Positions 10,386 through 22,236 of a stretch of 64,000 bases of DNA are shown one piece after another. The notes beneath the pieces were generated by a model. That model ran no database searches, was not told where the DNA came from, and was given only the letters and a program-made list of their open reading frames with translations. The stretch covers positions 186,001 to 250,000 of the forward strand of contig JADDOH010003994.1 in the NCBI GenBank assembly GCA_016648135.1, given 5' to 3'. This DNA is from Agrypnia vestita (lineage: Eukaryota; Arthropoda; Insecta; Trichoptera; Phryganeidae). The position numbers and the translations under genes are program-made. Positions within the stretch are counted from its first letter, which is position 1, and the number at the start of each line of letters is the position of its first letter.

Positions 10386-10574
10386 GAGTAGATTGTTGGT
10401 CTTGTGGTTAGGACACTGGCCTCGTGATCCAAAGGTTGCGGGTTCGAACCTCACTCCAGACTAGCAAGTTAGTCCTATTTTCATAGCACAAGCGTTTAGC
10501 TTAGTTTGAAAATAGTAAGAATATTGATGTGACACGTATTCCGTGCTCACATCTCTATTTAAAAAAAAAAAAAA
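10386..10574 (+). repeat. tRNA-derived SINE, family 1, best-preserved copy
   Basis: A complete copy: GAGTAGATTGTTGGTCTTGT, A box, B box GGGTTCGAACC, body, GTGACACGTATTCCGTGCTC and an A14 tail. It is the best reference for the family consensus in this window. Confidence 0.92.
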
Positions 10575-10617
10575 TGTATATTATAAATATAAATAAAAAA
10601 TATATATTATAAAATGC

Positions 10618-11108
10618 TCATCTAAACCTATAAAACTCAATGTCTCTCTGTCTGTCTGTCTGTTTGTGCTCTATACAAATCCACACTGTTCTATTCAAAT
10701 TCATTTCCCCCCTTTTCTCATACCCCTTCCCCTCCCCCTGACATATTTTCGATGCAAATCTGTACCGTTTGACCGATCGGACTCAAAATTTGGAAACTTA
10801 TTCTTTAGGACTCAGCGGGTAACATAGATGTTATTTCCCCCCTCTTCTCATACCCCTTCCCCTCCCCCTGACATATTTTCTTTGCAAATCTGTACCTTTC
10901 GATTGATCGGATCGAAAGGTACAGATTAGTTCTTTAGGACTTGGCGGGTAACATAAGCGACATTTCCCCACTATTCTTTACACTTTCCCCTCTCTCTGAT
11001 ATATTTTTGATGCAAATCTGTACCGTCCAAATGGAACCTTTGTTTACCCTCACAAATTTATTTTAAACATAATCCTTAACCCGTGCAACGCCGGGTATGA
11101 ACAGCTAG
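10618..11108 (+). mobile_element. Non-autonomous Helitron-like element with internal tandem repeats
   Basis: The right end is CCCGTGCAACGCCGGG followed by TATGAACAGCTAG, with T beyond (11109). This is a GC hairpin and CTAG 3' terminus typical of Helitrons. Internally three roughly 130-bp units start ATTTCC at 10703, 10833 and 10962, each with a C-rich CCCCTTCCCCTCCCCCTGAC-type block and GCAAATCTGTACC. The left boundary is uncertain (TC at 10618). No Rep/helicase coding is present, so mobilisation would need an autonomous partner. Confidence 0.7.
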
Positions 11109-11230
11109 TTTATTATAAAACATTATGTTCCGTTGGCTTATTAAATTTTATATTTTTTTCTTGAATAGGTTTCTTGAGTGTTTCTTAAATTGATTAAATT
11201 TCTTCTAAGAAAGTAAGAAATCATGCATAT

Positions 11231-11668
11231 TGTTACGAGAAGGAAGAATCGCACAATCTCAATCTCTCAAACGGTCCACCGGATTCTGGAAACATCAAGA
11301 AAGCGACAGAACACGGGTCTATAAAAGCGAAGACGCCGCGGAACAGTTGTTACTGTTGATAGAGAGTTATCATCATAGAACGAGAAACGTTGTGGCGACT
11401 CGTATGGCCAGCGCTTAGTATTCCAGTGAAAGTAAATCAAGAAAGTACCTTCCGAAAAGCGAAAAGTTTTCTAGTGCAAATCTGAGCAAATAAAGCGAAT
11501 TAAGTGAATCAGGATATGATACAAGTTATAATTATTCAGGAGTGATAATTAGTGCGAATTAAGAAATTTAGTGTGAATTAGAAAGAGTGTTTATTTATTT
11601 AAGTAATTAATAGATCGATAAATAATTTCTTGTGTTTTATTTGCCTCCACAGTTACAATCCCGTAACA
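11231..11668 (+). mobile_element. Solo LTR, gypsy-type, family A
   Basis: Begins TGTTACGAGAAGG and ends CCCGTAACA, a TG...CA structure with a short inverted terminus. A TATAAAA box lies at 11320. Flanks are ATAT on the left (11227-11230) and CTAT on the right, a 4-bp duplication with one change. No gag-pol is adjacent, so this is a recombination product. The 62-codon open frame at 11230-11418 lies wholly within the LTR and is not a gene. Related minus-strand LTRs are at 17526, 37020 and 48010. Confidence 0.82.
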
Positions 11669-11839
11669 CTATAAACAAGCACGCCTCAATAAACACTCAC
11701 TTTATCAATTCCTGGAGTATTAGAGGATATTTATTAAGTAGCTCCAGTGACTTGTTGGATTTGCGAAGATGAATGAAGAAGGAGATTCGTATAGTCGTAT
11801 ATTGTGGCTAGGGAAGACGGAATGGAAGCACTGGAAAGT

Positions 11840-11965
11840 AATTATGGATATATTAATTAATGGTTAATTAACTATTCAATGCACCAAGTGATTTAAAACG
11901 AATTAAACTTAGCGATTTTCTCTAGATTACACTATGTCGCAGCATATCACTCTTAAATGAACACT
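11840..11965 (-). mobile_element. LTR fragment, family B
   Basis: GGTTAATTAACTATTCAATG and AACGAATTAAACTTAGCGAT match the interior of the minus strand of the 41473-42043 LTR. Termini are lost. Confidence 0.55.
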
Positions 11966-12610
11966 TTATTAACACTGGAAAACACGTTTTCAACATTCCA
12001 TCCAATTGTCGCTCGTAGTATATATCGCATTTATTTATTTTGCCAAGTTAGTTACATATCAGTACATGAAAGTGATGCGTGTCATACAACTTGTGGTTTT
12101 AAAATTGATGGTGATAATGATTTTATTAAAAATGAAAACATTTAATAATAAACGAATTGATTTAATAAATTCACAATACAGTCAATATTCGCTGGATAGT
12201 TTCAGTCTGGAAATTTTACACGACATTCGCAAAGATCCATTGCAGTTTCAGGGATTAAATTTATATTCATACATTTAAATTGGAAGCGTCGCGTCGTTGA
12301 TGGGCACTTAGCAATATCGCGTGAAATATAGCAAGATTGAGGACGTCGTCTGATCCGCTTCGCGTCCCGGCCAATTTATTACGTGCATATACGGCTCGAG
12401 CGTTTCCATCAACTTTACCTATAATATTTACGAGAGTTTTGATGGCTAATGTCATAAATTGAATTTTAACGAGTGGATTTCTCAGACAGAAAGAGTAACC
12501 GGATACAGGAATGTTGCTGGCACCCACTCGTCGTATGGAATGATTTCAACCGACAACATTTTTATGTGTATGTATTGTTGATTCTCATTTTATTAAGATC
12601 AATTGAATAT
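11966..12610. other. Unassigned stretch
   Basis: Two short open frames (12006-12278 plus, 12267-12527 minus) show no family motif. The GC-richer part at 12330-12420 may be further LTR-derived sequence, but I cannot align it. Confidence 0.35.
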
Positions 12611-12616
12611 CCTTTT

Positions 12617-13250
12617 AAACTTCTTCTTCCGAATTCCAGCTATCTCTCCGTCGCTTCGGGGGTCTCCCTGGTGGATGCGGTCCATCTGGTAAGACATGCA
12701 GTGCTATGTATGGTTACCTTGTTGTACTCATTCTCTGTACGTGTTGGTACCAGTCGCCGGTCGCCCCATCTGACCATATCTAGACCTTGCAGACTTCCCG
12801 GATTGCTTATGCGATCATTCAGAGTCTTCCCAGCTTCAACATGATGTGTATGTTACACACAGAGTTCTCATTTCAGTTGTTTTTAGTATGCTCTTTGTCT
12901 TGAAAGTGTCCGCCCTCGCTTCAATATCATGTGTGAGAGTAGGTCACATACAGGTCTTATAAATGCATAACTTGCAATCTGTTCTCATATCTTTATTCCT
13001 CCATTCTACATCTCTCAGGCAGTCTGCCACAACTGGAGCCTAATTAAACTGAGGTCTTACTTCTTTGGAGAGAGTCATGAGATCTGAGAATTTCAATGCC
13101 ATAGTATCTGAACTAGGTTACTTGTTAAATGGGTACATCAAGTACCGAAATTCTGCACTCTAATCGGTCTTTGTGGTTGTTACCTGTGACGACCAGGATC
13201 GGGATAGTCGCATCGAGTCTTGCTTGGTTGACTCGAGCCAAATGTATGCG
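12617..13250 (-). pseudogene. LINE reverse transcriptase C-terminal remnant, family with (AGA)n tail
   Basis: Minus-strand translation in shifting frames: EFRYLMYPF, LSKEVRPQF, ADCLRDVEWRNKDMRTDCK, YKTCM-PTLTHDIEARAD, LKTTEMRTLC, RYGQMGRPATG and PPGRPPKRRRDSW, ending in AGAAGAAG. This order is the RT thumb and C-terminal part of a jockey/RTE-like LINE. The same family ends at 34880-35322. The 123-codon plus-strand frame at 12473-12844 is largely antisense to it. Confidence 0.85.
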
Positions 13251-15990
13251 GCTAGCTCACGATGTCTCTCTTCCGCCAATAAGTTAAAGAAAAAATGCTG
13301 AAATGAAGACATTTTTCCGAAACGTACATTGACTTTTCCAGTAAAAGAAAACATGATCTTCTTTTTCGTCTCGAACAAACGTGTAACGGATAAAGTTGCA
13401 TGTCAGTCATGGAGGAGGAGCATCAAGAAAGTGGACATGACGCAGTCTTTTGTTTTTTTTCCCAAAAAAATACGATAAAATTATAGTATACAAATGCCGA
13501 TAAATAAATGAAATATATAATAATGGTCACATCTTTGTAAAAAAATTACACAATTTCTACATAAATTTTATTCTCCCAGGGTAACCACTTTTAAAGTATT
13601 GGAAACGAGACTCTTACCTCAATTTAAATAATGGGAATAATGTTATGCTTTAGTCTGGTGAGCAAAAATATTGAAAAAAATTTGGCGGCCGAGCCAGATG
13701 GTGATTTAGATATTAGAATTATTGCGATTCCATCAACTGGCTAACCTAGATGGGCTTCACTAGCCAGCACCAGCGAACGTTTCACGATGTAATTAAAGTT
13801 ATAATTTTATTTAACTTCGCGAGTAACCTTGTTTTAAACTTCTGAAAATTAAGTAAATGTGTATCAAAATGCCACTGGAACAAAGCGTGTCTTTGATTGC
13901 TTTGTGATTAAAGTGTAGAAGCGAATGTAGCTTTATAGTGTAGCTATATTAGAATTAGCTCATATTATTATGTAAACAAATAAATATGAAGTACCTATTG
14001 ACATACTAGCTATAACCCATCAAAAATTATGTAATTTTATTATATGTTTCGGCCGCGAAATAAGTCTGTGAAAACAACGCTTTCTAGAATAGCGTAGCGT
14101 CTTGATAACGTAAGTGAATAGACAGTATTAAATAGATAAATATATATTTTTTTCTTCTTATACCCTATTTCTATTTTTTTCGTGCCTCATTTTATACACT
14201 TCATTAATATTTGTGCCATCTGGTGGCGTTAGTGACGGACATTTTTACAGAGAGTTTTTTATACCTACACATTTTGATTAATGATTAATACCAATGACAT
14301 TTGCGCTTATGTAATGGATGCACTTATTAGATTTAATTTTCATTAAATTAATATTAATAAGAAATGTGTAATTCAGAATATTTTATTAAAAAAGTCAATG
14401 TCTTCATTTTATTCAATTACAATTTTGAAATCATACTAAATTGAACGGAATGAGGTTGGATTGGAAGCTATGGATATTTTATTTGTTCGTAAACTGAAAG
14501 AATAATAAATAATTTTAATTTCCGAGCACAGGAAATCAAACATTTCACTCAGCTGGTTCATGCGATCACATTCAAAATTCCACCCGCATATTCGCCTCTG
14601 TAAGTTCTGCAACTAAAACTTCAAGTATCACTCGATGGATGGAGTTGCAACTTGGTATCGGAAATTAGAAAAATATTGTATGAAGCCCAAAGACGTGACT
14701 CGAATAACATACAGGGGATTTACAAAGAAGCTACTTATTTTAATAAAATGATCAAAAAGTTGAGGAGAGTGGACGTGTATGGGACAAGACTTATAAACTT
14801 GGCGTAAAAACTAACATTGATTGGTTTTATAGTTCCTAATGTTTGCCATTGTGAGCTTCCGCTACAAATGAATACAATTAAAGTTGACGATTTCTAAATG
14901 TGGATTATTTTTTTGTCCTTTTTGTACAAAAATTAAATAAAAAATGTCGTGAGATATTTCGTCACTCTCAGACTTCAGGGAATTATTATTAAGAAACAGA
15001 TATTTTTAATAATTTTGAGAGGAAATCATGACAATTGCTCACATATTTAAAGAACGCGACTATTGACAGGTAATCGGTATAATTAAATGCCGAATGTACG
15101 GAAATTGATTGACAGAATGAAATAATGACAACATATTTGAAGTACATTATAAATGACATTCGGAATTTACCATGGAAATGAAGTGCTTTATAAGTAATTG
15201 AAACAAGGCTTAAGAGTTTCGATTATTTAACTTTTATTATTTTTATAATTATGAATAATCCTGGAATTATTCTTTATGAGTTTCATCCTTAAAATTTTCA
15301 TTTTATATATTTGATCAAATTATCCCATTCAATGCCACTCTCCCCTATACCAAAAGGAAATTTTCTGAAAATATTTTTCGATTAAGAGAAGACTGGAAAC
15401 AACAACTACTGGTGGAAACTGCGATTGGCAGGACCATGATTTCGAAAGGAATCAATAGAGGATAGAGGTAAGATTGTGATTGTGATTATATCATCACTCA
15501 CAAAAATATATAAAACAACCTTCCTATGCCAAATTTACAAAGATTATTTTATAAATAAATCTCACCCCTTAGACTGTATAAGTAATAGACTGTATAAGTA
15601 ATAGTAATAGAAAAAAAGGACAAATATAGATACCAACTCTAAGAACCACCATGGCACAACGGTACATTGGGAGTTAAACGGTACAATACATTGTTGTCGT
15701 AAAACAAATTTCAAGAGAGGAACATTCCAAAATACGAACAGTTTAAGAAAGAAGTCAAATCCTTGACTTTGGACAAAGATGTGTTGTATATTGCCCACAT
15801 GTCTCAAATGGTTTCTATATAAAAAACATAAGCTCGAGCTTTGGCTCGTATTATGGGGACTATAATGTCTTTAAAATGTTATAACTCAATTATCCAAAAT
15901 CAACTATTATAAAAAAAACATTATTATGTATCTACTGTATAAATAAAAAAAATGGAATATACCATTGAAAATAGAAGATTAGATTGTGTT
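13251..15990. other. Long stretch without recognised features
   Basis: No transposon terminus, RNA gene or convincing exon found. A short tandem of ACTGTATAAGTAATAG lies at 15574-15604. Plus-strand text near 15660-15820 might be a further LINE ORF2 end (KEVKSLTLDKDV), but this is weak. Confidence 0.4.
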
Positions 15991-15999
15991 ACCCTGGTT

Positions 16000-16175
16000 T
16001 ACTATTTTTGAACTGTTTTTCTTTCCCTTTTCTTTTTCATTTTATTTTTCATTTTGTGATTCTATGATTTTAGTATGTAAGAGTTTTTTGTGTGTAAAGC
16101 GCCCTTGAGGTGAAATTTTCACAAAAATGGCGCTATATAAATAATCCAATATTATTATTATTATTATTATATAAT
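16000..16175 (+). repeat. L2/CR1-like LINE 3' UTR with (ATT)n tail
   Basis: TGTAAAGCGCCCTTGAGGTG, then AAAATGGCGCTATATAAATA and an ATT microsatellite. The same 3' end, with its ORF2 part, is on the minus strand at 24728-25316. The TAAAGCGCC...GCGCTATATAAAT pattern is characteristic of this LINE group. Confidence 0.8.
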
Positions 16176-16409
16176 TCTGGACTATACCATACTCATAAAA
16201 TATAATATTTTTTTTAATATTTGATGGAAATACATTGCGGTTATTGATTTTAATTCAAATTTATGTTTACTTAAGTGGACTCAATGTCACGCATATGATG
16301 GGCATGTGAAAATGAGTAAAAGACTATAGAAGGTCTAGGTGTGGACCGCCTATTGCGCTTTTTATCCAAGGGAAGGCGAAAATTATTCACTCATGGAAGA
16401 ATGAATACG

Positions 16410-16770
16410 GCGGCTTGAGGCATTCGAGATGTGAATCTATACAAGAATTCTCAAAATAAGCTGGATGGACAAAGTTACGATGAAGATGTTATGGTTCGGA
16501 TGAATAAAGAAAAATAAGTTATTAAAACAATTAAAATCCGAAAACTTCTAAAAAATATATAGAAGATTTGCATCTCATAATGCAGGGAAAGATTGCCGGA
16601 AGTCATGGCCCTAGAAAAAGGAGATTTCTGAAAAACTTTAGAAATGGTTTGGCTAGTCTATTTATAGCTGTTTCAAGCTGCAGTAAACAAAGTTCCCATA
16701 GCCAACATGATAGTCAACGTCCATTGAACGAACAGGGCACTAAAAAAAGAAGAAGGGTGGAAACGTTTTA
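16410..16770 (+). pseudogene. LINE reverse transcriptase C-terminal remnant, family 'IMQGKI'
   Basis: Frames read IYTRILKISWMDKVT, then MNKEK, then LHLIMQGKIAGSHGPRKRR, then LKNFRNGLAS and an A/G-rich AAAAAAAGAAGAAG tail. The ISW-D-VT ... L-x-L-I-x-Q-G-K ... R-R-x-x-W-L-x-N-L-R order matches the same LINE end at 31362-31680 and 60762-61212. The 87-codon frame starting at 16568 is the last part of this remnant, not an independent gene. Confidence 0.85.
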
Positions 16771-17525
16771 TTTGGCATTAAACTATTTTATGATTAAATT
16801 TCTTTTAATAATAAACCCTTTGTACAATTGATTAAAATTCGTTAATTAATATAATGGAACAGTCGTCCATGCTTCAGATCGTTTTATAAAAATGTCAAAC
16901 ATAAGTAAATTGAGTCCTTAAAAATATTTACGATATCATTTATGAAGAAAAAAAATGTTCAATATTAAATGTTGCAAGATTTGAATCGTCCTAGATTCCA
17001 AGAACTTTTATTATTTTCCTACTATGGCGGCACAAAATATTGCCGTTAATTTCTAAAAAATAAACAATGGTCGAAAATATGTTATTTCAAAGCATAATAT
17101 TATTTCTTAATCAGTATTTGGTCTTATCTATATATGTATAATTTTTAAAGTAAGGTATGGTTGCAAGACGCGATAGACAGAAACACCCAGTCGAGTTGTT
17201 GTGCTGAAATCCCAAGTGACAGGTTTCCAGAAAATAAATTGCATAAACCTACGAATTTCAGTTTAAAGTACCAACAGACATCATGATAATATCACGTTGT
17301 AAAATTCTGAAACAAATTTTTGTCCAAAAAAATTCTAGCTTTACGAATTCTCTAGCGACGGAAGACAGTACGGTGATAAAAAAATTTCAGTTAAACTATA
17401 CAAACTGTATTTTGTTCTGCGTATATTCCCTTTTTTATATATGGCCATTAACTATGTATTGTTATGAAGAGAATGATAATTTATTTTAATTAAAGATACA
17501 CATACAGAGACGTTAATAATACATA

Positions 17526-17965
17526 TGTGATTGTGGGAGGCAAGAAACACTAAAAATAATTTATTTATTTATTTCAAAGTCAGCAGACACGAATCTAACC
17601 GATTTTAAATACACACTAATCGTTTCTAGAATATTTCACATAGGTTTGCACTAATACACGTGACTAGAATCTTTGTTGCACTTCTATTGCCTACCGCCAG
17701 GTCGTTCCGCTCAATTTCGCGCGTAAGTACTCACTCGCGCCGAATACCTATCGCTTGTTTTCATCTCAGGTCGCACGGTTCGCCTTTCTGTGGCGTTGGC
17801 CCGCTGTCAGAAATAACTAACTCACACGCACGCTTGAAAATCTTTTATACATGTCAAATTTCGCGATGCTACGAGATGGTACGTTAGTTTCTCCATATTT
17901 ATAGTATTTTATAGCTTCTTCGAGAATAGTGTAGATGATTCTAGATTCATGTGGAATGTTCCACC
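17526..17965 (-). mobile_element. LTR fragment, family A
   Basis: On the plus strand it starts TGTGATTGTGGGAGGCAAG, matching the reverse complement of the 11231-11668 3' end, and continues with TAATTTATTTATTTATTT and a GC-richer promoter-like part shared with 48010-48391 (CGCGTAAGTACTCACTCGCG). The distal terminus is lost after about 17965. The 75-codon frame at 17660 is inside the LTR. Confidence 0.65.
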
Positions 17966-18519
17966 ATTGTTGTACCAATATTTTTTAAACTCTCGTTGAA
18001 TTTTGAAAGTAATATCATACGGCAGGTAAACACAAAAACAAGTTGCGGTCAATATGAAGAATCTGAAAGTTTTTGAAAATGCTAGGAGCGGCTAATGGAC
18101 GTTGTGTATATTGGAGCGGAATTTTTCTTAAGTTTTTTAAAGAACTGCTTAACACATCCGCCCTTTTCACATCCGACGACACATGTTATATAAACTGCAA
18201 ATACTGGTAATTGAGTTATTTTGACCAATGTTGTTCCTATGGTGATCTGACTGAAATGTATTTAGGTTCCCAAGAGAATTTGAGGCTTAGAAATTGATGT
18301 CTTCGAAGTTCCTAAGTTAAATAAACTATGTAGCATATACAGATCCGTTATTGGACTGTTTTTCTATCACTTAAATTTTTGTCTCCAAACGCAGAGACTC
18401 TTCATAATCTCTAAAAATTCTACCTTAACTCGCACGACAGGATATTCTTACGAAACGTTTCTGCATCCGTTGTATTGTATTTATATGCTCCATATGTAGC
18501 GGTGATCATATGAGATAAA

Positions 18520-18858
18520 AAATCCAGGCTGCAGAAATGAGCGATGTTAGAGGAGTAGCAGGAGTAACATAATTAAACTAAATGAGAAGCACAGACATAT
18601 CGGAAATATTCAAAATGGAGCCGCTACTTGTACACATAGAAAAGTCTCAATTAGGGTGACATGGTCACGTTTTGCGAATGCCCATGGAGTGACTGTCAAA
18701 ATGTATCTTCTTAATGGTACTAGGCAACTCGACTAATCTAGGACAATATCAACCTTGACTTTTACGACCTTGACTTATCGTACCGAAGGGGTGCAAGTCA
18801 GAGGAAAATATAAGTGCTTTGTTTAGACAAAGGGATGAAGATGATGATGATAAATAAT
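18520..18858 (+). pseudogene. LINE ORF2 C-terminal remnant with (GAT)n tail
   Basis: Reads AEMSDVRGVAGVT, MRSTDISEIFKMEPLLVHIE, KSQLG-HGHVLRMPME and ends in GATGATGATGATAAA. This is the same LINE family as 23106-23645 and is heavily decayed in the middle. Confidence 0.82.
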
Positions 18859-18862
18859 ATAT

Positions 18863-19030
18863 TGTCACCGATCGTGGCTGCGGGGGGCAAATGAAAATAT
18901 GTGAAATTAATTAGCAATTTATAAATTAAGGATTAATTCATTATGAACACTTTGTTATCGGCTGGAATTGGTCACATCGGCCGTCGTCCACGACTTATAA
19001 CCTCCTAGATTATTCTTGCTTTTACTATAA
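18863..19030 (-). mobile_element. LTR fragment, family B, inserted after a LINE tail
   Basis: Begins TGTCACCGATCGTGGCTGCG with ATAT immediately left (18859-18862) and continues AATGAAAATATGTGAAATTA, matching the minus strand of the 41473-42043 LTR. The other end is lost. It abuts the (GAT)n tail of the LINE remnant. Confidence 0.72.
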
Positions 19031-20370
19031 AGTTTTCGTCGTTTCCAGACGTATGTGAACGTTCCCCGAATGATATAGATAGTACGAGAGTGTGGTAGAA
19101 GGTGCTATTATTGTTGTCATCGACATATTTATGAGCGATCTCTTTTAACATCTCCTTTCGGTATTTACCTTCAGAATAAAACTTGAGACTTCAAAGTTAA
19201 TGTGTATTAAAAAGTAAATTGATACTTCGTCTCAAATGATTGTATTTATTTCTTTTCTAACTTGAGCACAAACAGAAAGCGTGAATTACAAAGTTGCGCT
19301 TTTATTTATATGTGATATATTTTCTTAGTTTATGCCCTTAAATGAAAAGAGGAAATCTCTACCTTAGTCATTTACTATCAAATCATTTTAAATTCATTCG
19401 ATACAAACTGTGTAAAGTAAACATTGAACGTAAATTCACTGACTTTCCCTACAGAAGTAAATGGAATTTTTAACTACTTTATACACATCTTCAGTGATAT
19501 ATTTGAGAGCTTTTTAAGTACACTTTTAATTGTTCGATACTAAAAAGTTTATTTTTAGGTCAATCTTTTAGAAACACATCCACGGAAACTTTTTTAAATG
19601 CTTTTATTTAACTCTTTTTGTCTGTTGTGTGTGGTGGAATCATGTAATTGATTTATCACCAACTTTTTAACTAGATAGAGTTAGATAGAGAAATTTTCAA
19701 TATTTACGTAAATTAGAAATCGTAGAATTATTAAATCATTTTCGATTTGATTGAGTTATTATTATTTTTTAATTTTTTTAATTAAGGAATCATAATAGTT
19801 TCAATAATTATAATGCTAGAACACAGTGTACATTGCATAAACCAATAACAAAGATTCACAGATGTTTAAGGCGTAGTAAATTAAGTACTAGTTGGATATG
19901 AGAATATTTGGAAACTTAGAGTATATTTTAGTAATCATGAAACAATATTAAAGCAAAATTATGGCAACACGTGAAGAAATTAGTTAAGTTAATGAGTTTT
20001 GATACATGTAAGAATAAACTCCCCAACGACCTAAGTGAATTTGTAAACGAAATGTTTTATAATCTGTAACATTTTATAACTGTAATCTGACAACATGTAA
20101 TTTAAATCCGTCGGTGTATACATTAATGATTTTGTGGAAACCAATCTGTTGCATTTTCTATTTAAATTGTTAAATAAAGTTGTAAATGTATAATTTTTTA
20201 CTGAGTAACGCTGTGTTCTCTGTTTATTTTAAATATTATTTATAACTTTTTTTAGATAGGCAGGTGTATTGCAGTAATTACAAGTCAAAAATCATTAATT
20301 ATTATTTTTTGGCTAATGGTACTTCGTGAATAATTCTCGTCTGTAATTTCGTTCGAATACACGGCTAAAA
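19031..20370. other. AT-rich stretch, nothing recognised
   Basis: No supported gene or repeat. Confidence 0.5.
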
Positions 20371-20374
20371 AAAA

Positions 20375-20470
20375 ATTAAATGGCCGGAGATGGGGATTGA
20401 ACCCCAGGCCAGTAAACCCGAACCGGCCGTTTAACGCATGTTGCTACCGCCGCCTCTCCGTGGACCGATT
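20375..20470 (-). repeat. tRNA-like SINE head, family 3
   Basis: Minus strand: GAGAGGCGGCGGTAGCAACA (A-box region), then CTGGGGTTCAATCCCCATCTC (a B box in a perfect 5-bp T-stem-like hairpin), then an A/T-rich end. The anticodon arm does not fold as in a tRNA, so I call a SINE head rather than a tRNA gene. Confidence 0.6.
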
Positions 20471-21828
20471 AAAAGATAATATAAATATCTATATACTAGG
20501 GCTTAGCAAAGACGCAAACTGTTTCATTTTCCGCCAGCACAATCGCAGGGTTTAAAATAATACTAATAACTTCTGACAGGGGAAATATAACAAAAATGTT
20601 AAAGTATTTTGATAAAAGTCATTGTCACTATTTCATGGGTGTCGGCTATAAATAAGTAAATACTTAGGTATTCTCTAGGAACCGTCATATAAATGTACCG
20701 TAGTATGCGTATTAAAATCTTTACAAAAGGTGGTTTTCAATAAATTTTTTTAATCGATTAAATGAAACTGGAGGACGAGCTCGATTTTTTTGGGAAAAAG
20801 TAAAAATCGGATGGCCTCAGGTTTGGGCTGTATGAAGAATGGTACAGTAGCTCTCACTACTTCTTCTTCTGTAGATCTTTTGCCACATTTGTAGTGCAAA
20901 AAATGCAAAATGCATGGCGGGATCAATGATAGACATATAATATAATGAAATACCACTTAGAAATAGACGTTTGACGCACTGAAATTTTCGGAACTGATAG
21001 GTAAGATTACAAACAAAATAAGACAAGTTTACTCATGTTATTACGAGTAATATAGGCAAATGATTCATACTTTAAAATAGCCCGAGAGTACTAAGCTGAG
21101 TGATCGATTTTCGTAATTAGTCTACAATTTTCTAATTCTTCAAATTTACCACGTCTTCCTAGAAAGCTGTAATTTGATTAATGCTCAAAATAACTTTCAA
21201 ATAAAAAAACATACATAGTTGTGTATAATGAATAAAATGAGAGTGAAATGGAGTATAAGTTATACGCAATGGTTCATTAACGGTACAAAGATGTTTGCTG
21301 TGCAATGGATTTAGATTTTTTTTTTACTTGTAATAAAATTTAACATTTAATATCTTCCCGAAAAGTTTAAAGCAAAATAATATTATGTAACTACATGTTG
21401 TAAGCGTTGGTCGTGAGACGTAAAATGAAAGCAGAAAATGAAAACGGAGTAAGTAACCAAAATTGTTGGCAGGTCCGAAGCCTGAGAAGAAGAGAAAGAA
21501 AGAAGTTTGAGAAGCTCGTGACATCGGTTAGTAAATGGTAAACCCAGGGGTGTGTGACTCGGCTGTGGCGTGATTTGGTTAGTAGCCCGTAGATGGCGGC
21601 AGATGTTTATCACAATGTTAATGTTGATATCAAGAAGATTTAATTATAAGTTATATATTTGTGTACTTTATTGCACAGTAATAAGCAACTAAATATTTTT
21701 AAAATAAATTTTAGGGCGGTCGGTATGTGAAAATCTGTCAATACCGCGATTATGAATACATACTTACTAGTATTAAATTGTAATAAATAAATAAATTGCC
21801 TACGGTAAGTTTTTTGGGAATGCACGTA
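20471..21828. other. Unassigned stretch
   Basis: Overlapping minus-strand frames of 61-76 codons (20750-21825) are Phe/Leu/Ser-rich with no motif. Nothing else is supported. Confidence 0.4.
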
Positions 21829-22236
21829 AGCTAGTTTATTACTCCCTTTATATTAACTCGTGGCGTCTGCTTGCTTGCCGTCAACAAAAACTTTGGATCG
21901 ATTTTTGACCCTTTTCCCGTGATCCAATCGAGCTGAAACTTTGCAAGCAGACTCGTGGCGACGATTAAGAAGATCTATCAAATTTTTGTTAAAAAAAATT
22001 AATAATTATAGAATAATTTCGGATTTTAGTAATTTTTAGTGATATTTCGACGCATCTGGTAGACACTAAACTTGATTATAGTATAATTTTGGATTTTTGG
22101 AAAATTTTTATTACTCCATTTCGTAGCGTCGCCCGACCGAAACCCAACGCGTAGGTTCAGCGACAAACCAGTTTCCACTAGTAAATGAGAAAGGGAGTAT
22201 AATAAAAACATCGTTTTTATGGGTTAGTTTTTTATG
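21829..22236. repeat. Dispersed repeat D, copy 2, both ends present
   Basis: Left end TACTCCCTTTATATTAACTC, right end ATGAGAAAGGGAGTATAATA, so the ends are inverted copies of TACTCCCTTT. The segment after the right repeat (GTTTTTATGGGTTAGTTTTT) is also shared with copy 3, so the true boundary is further out. It is noncoding. A CTAG lies just outside the left end, as in copy 3. Confidence 0.78.

Noticed and set aside
12473..12844. Longest plus-strand open frame near 12.5 kb (123 codons)
   Set aside because: Most of it is antisense to a recognisable LINE ORF2 remnant on the minus strand. No protein motif in its own frame.
17660..17887. 75-codon open frame
   Set aside because: Lies inside an LTR fragment of family A. 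LTR regulatory sequence, not a gene.
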